NCBI GenBank assembly: GCA_965215295.1
Contig: OZ244045.1
Location: forward strand, 4,030,001-4,094,000
Reading direction: 5' to 3'
Origin: HK1 sp965215295
GTDB lineage: Bacteria; Pseudomonadota; Gammaproteobacteria; HK1
Length of the DNA: 64,000 nt
Positions 23,638 through 32,281 of this stretch are shown here, piece by piece. The stretch's first letter is position 1. Every line of letters starts with the position of its first letter. The position numbers and the translations under genes were made by a program. The notes under the pieces were generated by a model. That model was not told the origin of the DNA. It did no database searches and saw only the letters and a list, made by a program, of their open reading frames with translations.

Positions 23638-24650
23638 GGCTCCAGGCGGAGCGCGGGTCCTTCGCCACGAGGTGCGGAAGCGAGCTCACGGGCGAGGGCC
23701 AGGGCGGAGACCAGGCTCGAATGCTCCGCCCGGCCTGTGCCCGCGAGGTCGAGGGCGGTCCCGTGATCGACCGACGTCCGCACGAAGCTCAGCCCGAGCG
23801 TCACGTTGACCGCCTGTCCGAAGCCGGCGTGCTTGAGCACCGGCAGGCCCTGATCGTGGTACATCGCCACCACGACGTCCGCCGCGGCGAGCCGTTCCCG
23901 CGTGAACGCGGTGTCGGCCGGGATCGGGCCGCGCACGTCGATTCCCTCCGCGCGCAACGCCGCCACCGCGGGCGCGATGGACTCGATCTCCTCGTGGCCG
24001 AGATGCCCGCCCTCGCCGGCATGGGGGTTGAGTCCGCAGACCATGATGCGGGGGGCCGGGATCGCGAACCGGCGGCGCAGGTCGCGCGCGACGACTCGCA
24101 CCACGTCGATCAGCAGCGCGGAGTCGATGGCGTCGGGCACCGCCCGCAACGGGAGATGGGTGGTGGCCAAGGCCACCTTGAGCTGCGGAGAGCAGAGCAT
24201 CATGACCGGCCGCGCTCCGCCGTCCAGCTCGCCGAGCAGCTCGGTGTGGCCGGAAAACGCGATGCCCGCGTCGTTGATGACGCCCTTGTGCACCGGTGCG
24301 GTCACGAGTCCGGCGACGGTTCCGTCGCGGCATGCCGCCACCGCCGCGCGGATGCACTCGACCACGTACGCGCTGTTGGCCGCATCGAGACGTCCGGCAA
24401 CCACGCGGCGCGGCGCGGCGACGGGAACCACGGGCAGCTCCCCCGGAGGGATCGCCCGCGCGGCCGGGACCTCCGGACCCACGGCACGGATCCGGACCTC
24501 GAGGCCGAGCAGCTCGGCCCGGCGGCGGAGCATGTCCGGGTCCGCGAAGGCGATGAACGGCTCGCGACCCGACGACGCGGCGGCGAGCGCGATATCGGGT
24601 CCGATCCCGGCCGGCTCGCCCGGCGTCAACGCGGGCGGGCGTCGAGTCAT
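23634..24650 (-). CDS. pdxA: 4-hydroxythreonine-4-phosphate dehydrogenase
   Basis: PdxA oxidises 4-phosphohydroxy-L-threonine in pyridoxal phosphate synthesis. The 338-residue protein has the start LTPGEPAGIGPDIAL, TAPVHKGVINDAGIAFSGHT, and metal-ligand histidines in TTHLPLR, LNPHAGEGGHLG and AMYHDQGLPVLKH. The length is standard. The stop overlaps rsmA and the ATG overlaps surA, so the genes form one operon. Confidence 0.96.
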   Translation of the reverse strand: MTRRPPALTPGEPAGIGPDIALAAASSGREPFIAFADPDMLRRRAELLGLEVRIRAVGPEVPAARAIPPGELPVVPVAAPRRVVAGRLDAANSAYVVECIRAAVAACRDGTVAGLVTAPVHKGVINDAGIAFSGHTELLGELDGGARPVMMLCSPQLKVALATTHLPLRAVPDAIDSALLIDVVRVVARDLRRRFAIPAPRIMVCGLNPHAGEGGHLGHEEIESIAPAVAALRAEGIDVRGPIPADTAFTRERLAAADVVVAMYHDQGLPVLKHAGFGQAVNVTLGLSFVRTSVDHGTALDLAGTGRAEHSSLVSALALARELASAPRGEGPALRLEP

Positions 24651-25975
24651 TCGTCCAGTCGGTATTCCACGTAGGCCTCGCTACGCACCCGGCGTATCCA
24701 GCTTTCGGTGTTCTCCTCGATCTTCCTCGCCCGCAGCCTGCGCATGGCCTCCGCCCGCCGGGAGGTCTCGGTGCCGTCGCGCTCGCGCCGCTCCAGCACC
24801 TGGACGACGTGCCATCCGAACTGCGACTTGAACGGCTCGCTGATCCCGCCCGGCCGCAGGGAGTCCATCGTGCGTTCGAAGACCGGCACCGTGTTGCCGG
24901 GGTCGATCCAGCCGAGCTCCCCCCCCTTCGCGGCGGAGCCGGAGTCGTCGGAATGGATGCGGGCGAGCTCGCCGAAGTCCTGGCCGTTGACGATCCGCTC
25001 GCGCAACGCCGCCAGCAGGCGGCGCGCCTCGGTGTCGTCGGTGATGTCGTCGAGCGCGACGAGGATGTGACGGGCGCGGGTCTGGCGGATCATCCGGGGC
25101 TCGCCGCCGCGCTTGTCGACGAGCTTCACGAGGTGGAAGCCGCTCGCGCTGCGGATGGGTCCGCTGACGCCTCCGGTGTCGAGCCGGAGGACGGCGTCGG
25201 CGAACATGGTGGGGAGCGCGGAGGCCTGCCTCCACCCGAGGTCGCCCCCTTCGAGCGCCTGCTGTCCGTCGGAATGGGTCACCGCCATGCTCGCGAAGTC
25301 CGCCCCGGCCCGGATCTCGCCGAGCACGCGCTCGGCCCGTGCGCGCGCCTCGTCGATGTCCTCGGACGATGCGCCGTCGGGGATCGCGATCAGGATGTGT
25401 CCGATGCGGTATCGATGCCGGTCCGCTTCGGCTCCGCGACTCTCCATCGTCGAAAGGTAGTCGTCGATGTCGCGCTGCGAGATGTTGACCAGGTTCTCGA
25501 CCTGGCGCCTGCGCACGTCCGAGATCATGACGTCGTCACGGATCTCTTCGCGAAACTCCGTGAAGTCGTAGCCGTCGCGTTCGAGGGCGTCCCGGAACTC
25601 GCGCAACGTGAGTTCGTTCTGTTCCGCCATGCGGAGCAACGTCCGGTTGAGCCTGTCGTCGTCGATGCGAATGCCGGCATCGCGCGCGATTTGCAGTTGG
25701 ACCCGGTCCAGGATCAGTCGTTCGAGTACCTGCCGGCGCAGGGTGTCGGGCGGCGGCGGGACGGTGCCGGACAGGCGAAGCTGCTCGCGCGTCCGCCGCA
25801 GCCGGGCTTCCAGCTCGCTCGATGCGATGATGTCGTCGTTGACGACGGCGACGATGCGGTCGAGTTCGGCGCCGAACGTGTCCGCGACCGGGAGGCTCGA
25901 AACGCACGCCCCGCCGATCGCGATCGCGAGCACGCGGGCCAGGCGCCGGCGCCGCAATGAAGGGTAGGTGGTCAT
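24647..25975 (-). CDS. surA: Periplasmic peptidyl-prolyl isomerase/chaperone SurA
   Basis: SurA escorts outer-membrane proteins, including LptD, across the periplasm. The 442-residue protein has a signal peptide (LARVLAIAIGGACVSS), the N-terminal chaperone core (LDRIVAVVNDDIIASSELEA) and two parvulin domains: the first around IGHILIAIPDGAS...GGDLGW, the second around RARHILVALDD...GGELGWIDPG. It has a C-terminal helix. ATG 25975 overlaps the lptD stop (TGATG), so the two are coupled. Confidence 0.95.
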   Translation of the reverse strand: MTTYPSLRRRRLARVLAIAIGGACVSSLPVADTFGAELDRIVAVVNDDIIASSELEARLRRTREQLRLSGTVPPPPDTLRRQVLERLILDRVQLQIARDAGIRIDDDRLNRTLLRMAEQNELTLREFRDALERDGYDFTEFREEIRDDVMISDVRRRQVENLVNISQRDIDDYLSTMESRGAEADRHRYRIGHILIAIPDGASSEDIDEARARAERVLGEIRAGADFASMAVTHSDGQQALEGGDLGWRQASALPTMFADAVLRLDTGGVSGPIRSASGFHLVKLVDKRGGEPRMIRQTRARHILVALDDITDDTEARRLLAALRERIVNGQDFGELARIHSDDSGSAAKGGELGWIDPGNTVPVFERTMDSLRPGGISEPFKSQFGWHVVQVLERRERDGTETSRRAEAMRRLRARKIEENTESWIRRVRSEAYVEYRLDE

Positions 25976-28230
25976 CAGAACGGGTTCTCGAATCCGGGGA
26001 TGCTGCGTTCGAGGAGAGCCCCGGTAGCTCTCCCCGCGCCGGTCAGGCCCTTGAGTTCGATCTGGAGAAAGAACCCGTGGGAGTAGTCGTCCTCCTCGTC
26101 GCTCCCGTCGCCGGTCAGGAAGCGGCGGGCCACGACCCGGAATCCGAGGCAGCAGTTCTCGTACTCCAATCCGGCGAACGCTTCCAGGGTCCGGTTCGTG
26201 TCCTTGTCGAGCGCGAAGTTCCACCGGCCCACGGTGCGCCAGTTCGCGGCCAACGGCCAAGCGAAGGACAGGTCGGCCTGCTCGATGGTGTCCGCCGGGC
26301 CGCTGCCGCGAACGACCCGGTACCCCACGTTGGCGACGCTGCGTCGATCGGGTTGGTACCGCACGTTCAGGGCGTTCTTTTCGGTGCGGCCAGCGTCGGT
26401 ATCGTACTGGAGACCCGCTTGCAGGCGCCAGTTTCGCGTGGGCCGCAATCCGATCTCCGCGACGAGGTCGGAAGTGCGGGTCGCCTCCGGCTCGTCGTCC
26501 AGGGTCACCCTTCGGTCCCGGAAGTAGCGGATCTGTCCGATGCTTGCGCGGACACGCTCCGCGCCGCGTTCGTCGAGCAGGCGCGAGGTGAGGGTCAGCG
26601 CCACCTGGTCGGCGTCCCCGATCCGGTCCCGGCCCGAGAACCGGTTGTCCCGGAAGAGCTGCGCGAAGCTGAAGCCGGGCAGGCTGGTGTCGAACAGCGG
26701 CAGGTCGTCCTGGTCCTCGAACGGCACGCGCAGGTAGTGGAGCCTCGGCTCGATGGTGTGGATGAACGATCGGTCCCGGAAGTGCAGGGGACGCTCGAGG
26801 AAGACGCCGCCGTCGATGCTGAAGCTCGGCAGGACCCTCGACGGGCCGTCGTCCCCGGAAGCGTCGGTCTCGACCCTGTCGAGAGCGTACCGCGTAAGGT
26901 GCAGCGTCGCCTTCGGCACCACGAACGTCCCGGTGGTCCGGAGCGGGTAGGTGATGGACGGTTGCAGGTCCATCCGTCCTCCGGTGGTGCGCGATCGCCG
27001 ATCGAAGTAGGTGACCTCCGCCGCCGCCGCGAAGTTCAGGGTCCGGTTCTTCTCGGGGCGGTTCGTCCGGACCCGGATCTGCGGGAGTTCCGCGTAGGGC
27101 CGGTCACGGGACGGGATCTCCCGGTCCACGGTCAGGTAGTCCCGGAACCGGATGCGCGCGTTCCAGCCGTCGCCGCGGTAGCGTGTGTCGATCCGTCGCG
27201 GCAGGTGGGTCCGGCTGCTCTGTGAGAGGTCCGTCCCGAAGTCGTCGAGGTACTCCGCGTCCGAGGTCCATTCCAGGCGGGCGTTCGTCGACCACCGGCT
27301 CGACCATCGACGCCGGTACTCCAGGTCGAACATCGAGCGGTCGTCGTCGATCAGCCGGTCGGAGGGCAGGTATTCCGCCAGGAACCGGCCGGACCCGTAG
27401 ACCCGGGAGAGGAAACGGAACTCTCCCTGCGTCTGGACCCCACGGCGGCTCATCGCCCGCGCGGTGAGGGTCGCGTCGTAGTTCGGGGCGAGGTTGAAGT
27501 AGTAGGGCACCGCCAGCTCGGCGCCCCTGGAGCTGTTCACGCCGAAGGCCGGGGTCAGGAACCCGGACCTGCGTCGCTCGCCCAGCGGAAAGCTCATCCA
27601 TGGCGTGTAGAGCACCGGAACCCCCTTGAGCCGGAGCCACGCGCCGCGCGCGGTGCCGGACTCATCGACGAAGTCGAGGTCGACCCGGCTTGCGGTGATG
27701 CGCCAGTCGGCGTCGCCGGGGTTGCAGGTGGTGTAGGTCACGTCGTCCCCGGAGATCCGTTCGTTGCCGAACCTCCTGAGCACGGCCGCGTCGCCGTGGG
27801 CGCGCTTCTCCTCGAGCACGTAGGACGTCGCGGGCTCGACGGTGACGACGTCGGCGGGAATGTCCGCCCGTGCGCGGTCGCCGGTGACGTATGTCCCTTC
27901 GTCCCAGATCCTCACGTTCCCCCGGGCGTCGAGGGTTTCGTCGGCGGGGGTGTGGACGAGCTCGTCGGCGCGCAGCCGCAGCGTGCCCCGCGCGGCCTCG
28001 ACGTTGCCGGTGAGCACCGTGCCCCCCCCTTCGACGGCATTGCCTTCGTCGGCGGACAGATGGATCGTTCCGGGGTCGGCGTCGGTGTCGGCCGCTTCCA
28101 GCACGGGCGGTTCCGGTATCCGGAGTCCCGGTTCGCACTGCAACCGGCCGTCGTCCGCGCCGGCCGCGCCGCCGGCGAATGCGGCGGACGCGGCGAGCCC
28201 GCGCACGAGAAGTCGCGTCCGCAGTCTCAT
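25975..28230 (-). CDS. lptD: LPS-assembly outer membrane protein LptD
   Basis: LptD forms the outer-membrane barrel that inserts lipopolysaccharide with LptE. The 751-residue protein has a signal peptide, a periplasmic LptA-like domain with repeated strands (residues about 60-200) and a C-terminal barrel with many aromatic-ended strands. The conserved cysteines are in LQCEPGLR, TTCNPGDADW and the C-terminal pair EYENCCLGF, consistent with the LptD disulfide pattern. ATG 28230 was chosen because it starts the signal peptide. It is first in the lptD-surA-pdxA-rsmA operon. The upstream gene hemH runs in the same direction, about 130 bases away. Confidence 0.95.
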   Translation of the reverse strand: MRLRTRLLVRGLAASAAFAGGAAGADDGRLQCEPGLRIPEPPVLEAADTDADPGTIHLSADEGNAVEGGGTVLTGNVEAARGTLRLRADELVHTPADETLDARGNVRIWDEGTYVTGDRARADIPADVVTVEPATSYVLEEKRAHGDAAVLRRFGNERISGDDVTYTTCNPGDADWRITASRVDLDFVDESGTARGAWLRLKGVPVLYTPWMSFPLGERRRSGFLTPAFGVNSSRGAELAVPYYFNLAPNYDATLTARAMSRRGVQTQGEFRFLSRVYGSGRFLAEYLPSDRLIDDDRSMFDLEYRRRWSSRWSTNARLEWTSDAEYLDDFGTDLSQSSRTHLPRRIDTRYRGDGWNARIRFRDYLTVDREIPSRDRPYAELPQIRVRTNRPEKNRTLNFAAAAEVTYFDRRSRTTGGRMDLQPSITYPLRTTGTFVVPKATLHLTRYALDRVETDASGDDGPSRVLPSFSIDGGVFLERPLHFRDRSFIHTIEPRLHYLRVPFEDQDDLPLFDTSLPGFSFAQLFRDNRFSGRDRIGDADQVALTLTSRLLDERGAERVRASIGQIRYFRDRRVTLDDEPEATRTSDLVAEIGLRPTRNWRLQAGLQYDTDAGRTEKNALNVRYQPDRRSVANVGYRVVRGSGPADTIEQADLSFAWPLAANWRTVGRWNFALDKDTNRTLEAFAGLEYENCCLGFRVVARRFLTGDGSDEEDDYSHGFFLQIELKGLTGAGRATGALLERSIPGFENPF

Positions 28231-28360
28231 CCCGTTGCGGCGGTCGGCTTTCGGGAACACGATGCGTTCCAAGATCGCACGGATGCGAGCGGGCCTGCAA
28301 TGCGGCTGCCGGACCGCCGCGGCAACGCCGCGGCGAGGGGTGCGTACCGGGAGCGAAGGG

Positions 28361-29458
28361 TCAGTACGGCGCACCGAGCGCTCGAGCCCGGGCAACGCGC
28401 CGTGCGCGGGTGGTTTCGTCCTCGCCGGGGTCCGCGAGCCATTCGGGCATCGCGCGCTCGACGAGGGCCGCGAGCGCGGTGACGTGTCGCGCGCCGGCGT
28501 TGAGGGCGGGAATGTAGCGAAGGCGTCCGCCACCCGCCGAAACGAAGGATTCGCGTCCCCTGATCGCGATCTCCTCCAGCGTCTCGAGGCAGTCGGCCGC
28601 GAATCCGGGACAGACGACATCGACGCTTTCGAGACCCTCGCGCCCCCATTCGACCAGGGTCTCGTCGGTATGGGGACGCAGCCACTCCCCGCGTCCGACC
28701 CGCGACTGGAACGCGACGAGCCATCGTTCCGGCTCGATCCCCAGTTTCCGGGCGACGAGCCGGGCCGTCTTGCGGCATTCGCAGTGGTAGGGGTCGCCGG
28801 CGTCCAGGTAGCGCCGCGGCAGGCCGTGGAACGAGAACAGCAGCCGGTCCGGGCGGCCGCCCTCGGTCCACGCGGTTTCGATCGACTCGGCCAGCGCGTC
28901 GACATAGCCGGAATCGTCATGGTAGTGGTCGATGAAGCGCAGGGCCGGCACCCGGCGCCACCCCGACAGCACCCTGGCCACCGCATCGAACGTGCTCCCC
29001 GCGGTCGCGCCCGAGTACTGGGGATAGAGGGGCAGGACGACGATCCGGGTCGCGCCCGCCTCGCGCAGCGTCCGCAGCGCATCGGGGATCGACGGATTGC
29101 CGTAGCGCATGCCGAGCGCCACCGTCACGCGGTTCGGCCGGCTCGCGCTCCAGTGTGCGTCCAGCGCGTCCGCGATGGCGCCGGAGTTCACCATCAGTGG
29201 CGCTCCCTGCGCGGTCCAGATGCTCGCGTACGCGCGGGCGGAGCGCGGGGGCCGTATCCGCAACACCACCGCGTGCAGGACCACCCGCCAGATCCACCGC
29301 GGAAGCTCGATGACCCGGGGGTCCGCGAGGAACTCGGCGAGGTACCGGCGGACGGCCCCGGTGGTGGGGGCATCCGGCGTCCCGAGGTTGGTGACGAGGA
29401 CTCCGATCCGCTCGCCGGCGTCGTGGTGGTGGGGGACGTTCGCGGAGAAGTCGACCAT
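28361..29458 (-). CDS. hemH: Ferrochelatase
   Basis: HemH inserts Fe2+ into protoporphyrin IX. The 365-residue protein has VLVTNLGTPDAPTTGAVRRY, LRIRPPRSARAYASIW, LPLYPQYSGATAGSTFDAV, the active-site histidine in LLFSFHGLPRRY, and VVCPGFAADCLETLEEI. The cysteines in YHCECRKTARLV are in the place seen in other proteobacterial enzymes. ATG 29458 starts at the family sequence. A 75-bp repeat array lies just upstream and keeps the frame open, but does not look like coding sequence. Confidence 0.96.
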   Translation of the reverse strand: MVDFSANVPHHHDAGERIGVLVTNLGTPDAPTTGAVRRYLAEFLADPRVIELPRWIWRVVLHAVVLRIRPPRSARAYASIWTAQGAPLMVNSGAIADALDAHWSASRPNRVTVALGMRYGNPSIPDALRTLREAGATRIVVLPLYPQYSGATAGSTFDAVARVLSGWRRVPALRFIDHYHDDSGYVDALAESIETAWTEGGRPDRLLFSFHGLPRRYLDAGDPYHCECRKTARLVARKLGIEPERWLVAFQSRVGRGEWLRPHTDETLVEWGREGLESVDVVCPGFAADCLETLEEIAIRGRESFVSAGGGRLRYIPALNAGARHVTALAALVERAMPEWLADPGEDETTRARRVARARALGAPY

Positions 29459-29487
29459 GGCCTTTCCTGTTCCGGTCGGCGCCCTAT

Positions 29488-29660
29488 GGCGCCCGGCCGT
29501 CGTCCCGGGCCGGGAAGCCGTCGGAACAGGCCTCGTACCCACCCGGGAGATTCGTCGATGCCGGCGCCCGGCCGTCGCCCCGGGCCGGGAAGCCGTCGGA
29601 ACAGGCCTCGTACCCACCCGGGAGACTCGTCGATGCCGGCGCCCGGCCGCCGTCCCGGAT
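29488..29660. repeat. 75-bp tandem repeat upstream of hemH
   Basis: Copies start with GGCGCCCGGCCG at 29488, 29563 and 29638, exactly 75 bp apart; the last is partial. They separate hemH from the divergent tRNA-Met gene and therefore sit where the hemH promoter would be. Confidence 0.85.
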
Positions 29661-29719
29661 CGGGAAGCCTCGTCTGTTGCGCCTGCGCCGCGCCTTTGGG
29701 TAAGGTTCGCCCCCCCTCG

Positions 29720-29796
29720 GGCTACGTAGCTCAGCCGGTGAGAGCGCACGACTCATAATCGTGAGGTCGGTGGTTCGATCCCACCCGTAGCCACCA
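29720..29796 (+). tRNA. tRNA-Met (CAT), elongator type
   Basis: The 77-base gene has a perfect acceptor stem GGCTACG/CGTAGCC, D-arm GCTC...GAGC, anticodon stem CACGA/TCGTG with loop CTCATAA (anticodon CAT at 29754-29756), T-arm with loop TTCGATC, and an encoded CCA. The acceptor and D-arm match elongator tRNA-Met rather than initiator or the CAT-type tRNA-Ile. Confidence 0.95.
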
Positions 29797-30493
29797 CCTC
29801 CTGCATTACACGTCACTGATTTGCCCGGATTTTCTGTCGCCGGGGCCTGCCGGAGCGGCCCAGCGGGGTGAAGCCCGGAGGATGGCCTCTTCGGTCGGGT
29901 TCGAGTCGAACGCAGGGTTCAAGGTCCGGCGCCGAACGGCGGCACGGCGACCGAGCCCGGGTCGAGGCGACGAATCTCCGCAACGAGTGCCCGAGACCCG
30001 CCTCGACATCGCCCGGTCGCGACCTGCTCCGCCAGTGGCGCTTGTCGGTACGGACCTCGACGTCCGGGCGGTGCGCCAAGGTTGCAAGTGCGGCGCCCGC
30101 GCGGCCTGCCATGCGTCGCGAGACTACACCAATGCGGCCGAACAGCCCAAAGGGGACAGCCTCCCGATCGTCCGCTCCGGGCCGCCACGGCGAATCGTTC
30201 GCGATCGCGGACCAGCCGGCCTTCATCGACAATACCAATGCGTCCGAACAGCCCAAAGGGGGGCGCCTCCTGACCGTCCGCTCCGGGCCGGGCCGCCACG
30301 GCGAATCATCTCGCGATCGCGGACCAGCCGGCCTTCGTCGACAATCGCCGGAAGATTGTCGATTGGGGGTGATATGGCAGACCTTCGGCTGGCGGGGCGG
30401 TGGGCTCATGACCACCGACCTTGCGGACGACCCGAGCATGGCCATCCGCCGGCCGGCGGGGCACCGGTCGAGACGTGCCCCGCCGGGGCCGGT
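29797..30493. repeat. Intergenic region with a 106-bp degenerate duplication
   Basis: No gene is supported. The block CGAACAGCCCAAAGGGG occurs at 30139 and 30245, 106 bp apart, within longer matching segments (CGGACCAGCCGGCCTTC also repeats). The open frames crossing this area have no family sequence. Confidence 0.55.
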
Positions 30494-30636
30494 CAGCAGT
30501 TCTCATTTTGGCGCCTGACTTCACCCTGAGCCGCAAGCCGTCTTCTCCTTGCGGCTCGATCCGGGGCAGATCGGGGGCAGATCGACGGTCGTGCCGGTCC
30601 TGCCGCGGGACCCGACGAGCAAAATGAGAATTGCTG
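30494..30636 (+). mobile_element. MITE (143 bp) with 17-bp inverted repeats and 9-bp target duplication
   Basis: The ends are CAGCAGTTCTCATTTTG and, in reverse, CAGCAATTCTCATTTTG. The element is flanked on both sides by GGGGCCGGT (30485-30493 and 30637-30645), a perfect 9-bp target-site duplication. It has no room for a transposase. A second copy in the opposite orientation lies at 47361-47492. Compared with that copy, this one contains an 11-bp internal duplication. Confidence 0.88.
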
Positions 30637-30689
30637 GGGGCCGGTACGGCAGGCTGGAATCCCGACCGATGCAGGCTAGAATCCGGCGC

Positions 30690-31268
30690 ATGGACGAGAC
30701 CCTCGCCGGTGCGGCCGGTGCCGTCGCGCCCCGCCGTCTGTGGCCGTACCTGCTGCCGGTCGCGATCTTCGCCGGCATCGGGGTGCTGCTGTATGCCGGC
30801 CTGTACCGCGATCCGACCCTGGTCCCGTCGCCGCTCGTCGGCAAGCCCGTCCCGGTGTTCGAGCTCGGACCGGTCAAGGGGCGCGAGCGGGGGCTCTCGT
30901 CGCGGGACCTGCGCGGAGAAGTCGCGCTCGTCAACGTCTTCGCGTCATGGTGCGTCGCCTGCCGCGACGAGCATCCGCTGCTCATGGCGCTCGAACGCGA
31001 AGGCGTGCTCCCGATCCACGGGCTCAACTACAAGGACGCGCCGGCCGACGCGGCGGCCTGGCTCGACGCCTTCGGCGATCCGTATACGCGGACCGGCGCC
31101 GATCCCGACGGCCGCGTCGGCCTCGACTGGGGCGTCTACGGCGTGCCCGAAACGTTCGTCGTCGACCGGAACGGCCGGATTGCCTACAAGCACGTCGGGC
31201 CGGTGACGCCGCGCGTGCTCGACGAAGTCGTCCTCCCGCTCGTGCGCGAGCTGCGCGCAAAAGGCTGA
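30690..31268 (+). CDS. ccmG: Thiol:disulfide interchange protein CcmG/DsbE
   Basis: CcmG is the periplasmic membrane-anchored thioredoxin that reduces apocytochrome c (or CcmH) before haem attachment. The 192-residue protein has one membrane anchor (YLLPVAIFAGIGVLLYAGLY), the motif LVGKPVPVFEL, the active site ASWCVACRDEHP and the cis-proline loop YGVPETFVVDR. The start at 30690 gives the usual length; ATG 30669 is also in frame. No other ccm gene is adjacent. The MITE ends about 50 bases upstream, so the native promoter may be affected. Confidence 0.9.
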   Translation: MDETLAGAAGAVAPRRLWPYLLPVAIFAGIGVLLYAGLYRDPTLVPSPLVGKPVPVFELGPVKGRERGLSSRDLRGEVALVNVFASWCVACRDEHPLLMALEREGVLPIHGLNYKDAPADAAAWLDAFGDPYTRTGADPDGRVGLDWGVYGVPETFVVDRNGRIAYKHVGPVTPRVLDEVVLPLVRELRAKG

Positions 31269-31275
31269 GAGCGCG

Positions 31276-32016
31276 ATGAAGCGGACCGTGGAACGCCGCT
31301 GCTTCGTCAAGTTCTGCGCCGCCGCGGCGGTCGCCGCGGGCGCGAACCCCGGAGCGCTTGCCGCGGCGGGGAGCACTGCCCGGCTGTACGACCGCACCGC
31401 CCTCGTCGACGGCGACGGCGCCCCGATCACCGCCCGGGCGCTCGATGTCGGGTGCGCCTATGTCTTCCACTACCCCTACGCGACCACTCCCTGCTTCCTG
31501 CTCGATCTGGGCCGCCCGGTCCGGGCCGCGACAAGGCTGTCCACCGAAGCGGGTGAATCCTACGTGTGGCCCGGCGGAACGGGCCCGAACGGTTCCGTCG
31601 TTGCGTTCTCCGCGATCTGTGCCCACAGGATGACCCATCCGGCAAGGGACGTGAGCTTCATCAATTACCGCCACGGCCGGGTGCGCTACCTCGATGCCCG
31701 CGACCGCAAGCGCGAGCGGAGCGGAGTCATCTTCTGCTGCTCCGAGAAGAGCGTCTACGATCCTTCCGACGGCGCCCGGGTGCTCGGTGGACCGGCGAAG
31801 CAACCCCTCGCCACCATCCTGCTGCAGAGCGAGCCGGAGAGCGGGGCGCTGTTCGCGCTGGGCACCATCGGCGGCGAGATGTACGACGCCTACTTCGAGA
31901 AGTTCGCGTTCCGCCTCGCCTTGGAGCACGAGACCGGCGACATTCAGCGCCGGTCCGGCGCGACCTCGGTGGTCATGGACATCGAGGCGTACTCGCGCAC
32001 CATCATGCGATGCTGA
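31276..32016 (+). CDS. Tat-exported Rieske-like iron-sulfur protein with a substituted second ligand pair
   Basis: The 246-residue protein begins with a twin-arginine signal (ERRCFVKF plus a hydrophobic stretch). The Rieske fold is suggested by SAICAHRMTHPA (Cys and His of the first ligand pair) and, about 40 residues later, by FCCSEKSVYDPSDGARV followed by GGPAKQPL. In ordinary Rieske proteins the second pair is C-x-x-H; here the fourth position is Glu (CCSE). The cluster may therefore have unusual ligation or the site may be lost. It starts seven bases after ccmG, so they probably form an operon for a periplasmic redox system; the partner is unknown. Confidence 0.7.
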   Translation: MKRTVERRCFVKFCAAAAVAAGANPGALAAAGSTARLYDRTALVDGDGAPITARALDVGCAYVFHYPYATTPCFLLDLGRPVRAATRLSTEAGESYVWPGGTGPNGSVVAFSAICAHRMTHPARDVSFINYRHGRVRYLDARDRKRERSGVIFCCSEKSVYDPSDGARVLGGPAKQPLATILLQSEPESGALFALGTIGGEMYDAYFEKFAFRLALEHETGDIQRRSGATSVVMDIEAYSRTIMRC

Positions 32017-32040
32017 CGGGCCATGCCGGCCATCCGCCGC

Positions 32041-32245
32041 GGCCGGCCGCCGCGGCTTGCGCCGCTCGCCCCCGGACATCGCGGACCGCCGCGGCTTGCG
32101 CCGCTCGCCCCCGGACATCGCGGACCGCCACGGCTTGCGCCGCCCGCCCCCGGACATCGCGGACCGCCGCGGCTTGCGCAGTCCGCCCCCGGACATCGCG
32201 GACCGCCGCGGCTTGCGCCACCCGCCCCCGGACATCGCGGATCGC
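32041..32245. repeat. 39-bp tandem repeat, five copies, between the Rieske-like and VOC genes
   Basis: The block CGGCTTGCGCC starts at 32053, 32092, 32131, 32170 and 32209, always 39 bp apart. In one frame it reads as repeats of GPPRLAPPAPGHR, in another it continues into the VOC gene. It is probably not translated on its own. Confidence 0.88.
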
Positions 32246-32281
32246 CGCCGCCGCCCGCGCGCCATCCATGTCGTCGCGCAA

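Noticed and set aside
29813..30536. Long open frames on both strands between tRNA-Met and ccmG
   Set aside because: They follow the 106-bp degenerate repeat and have no family sequence or plausible ribosome-binding site.
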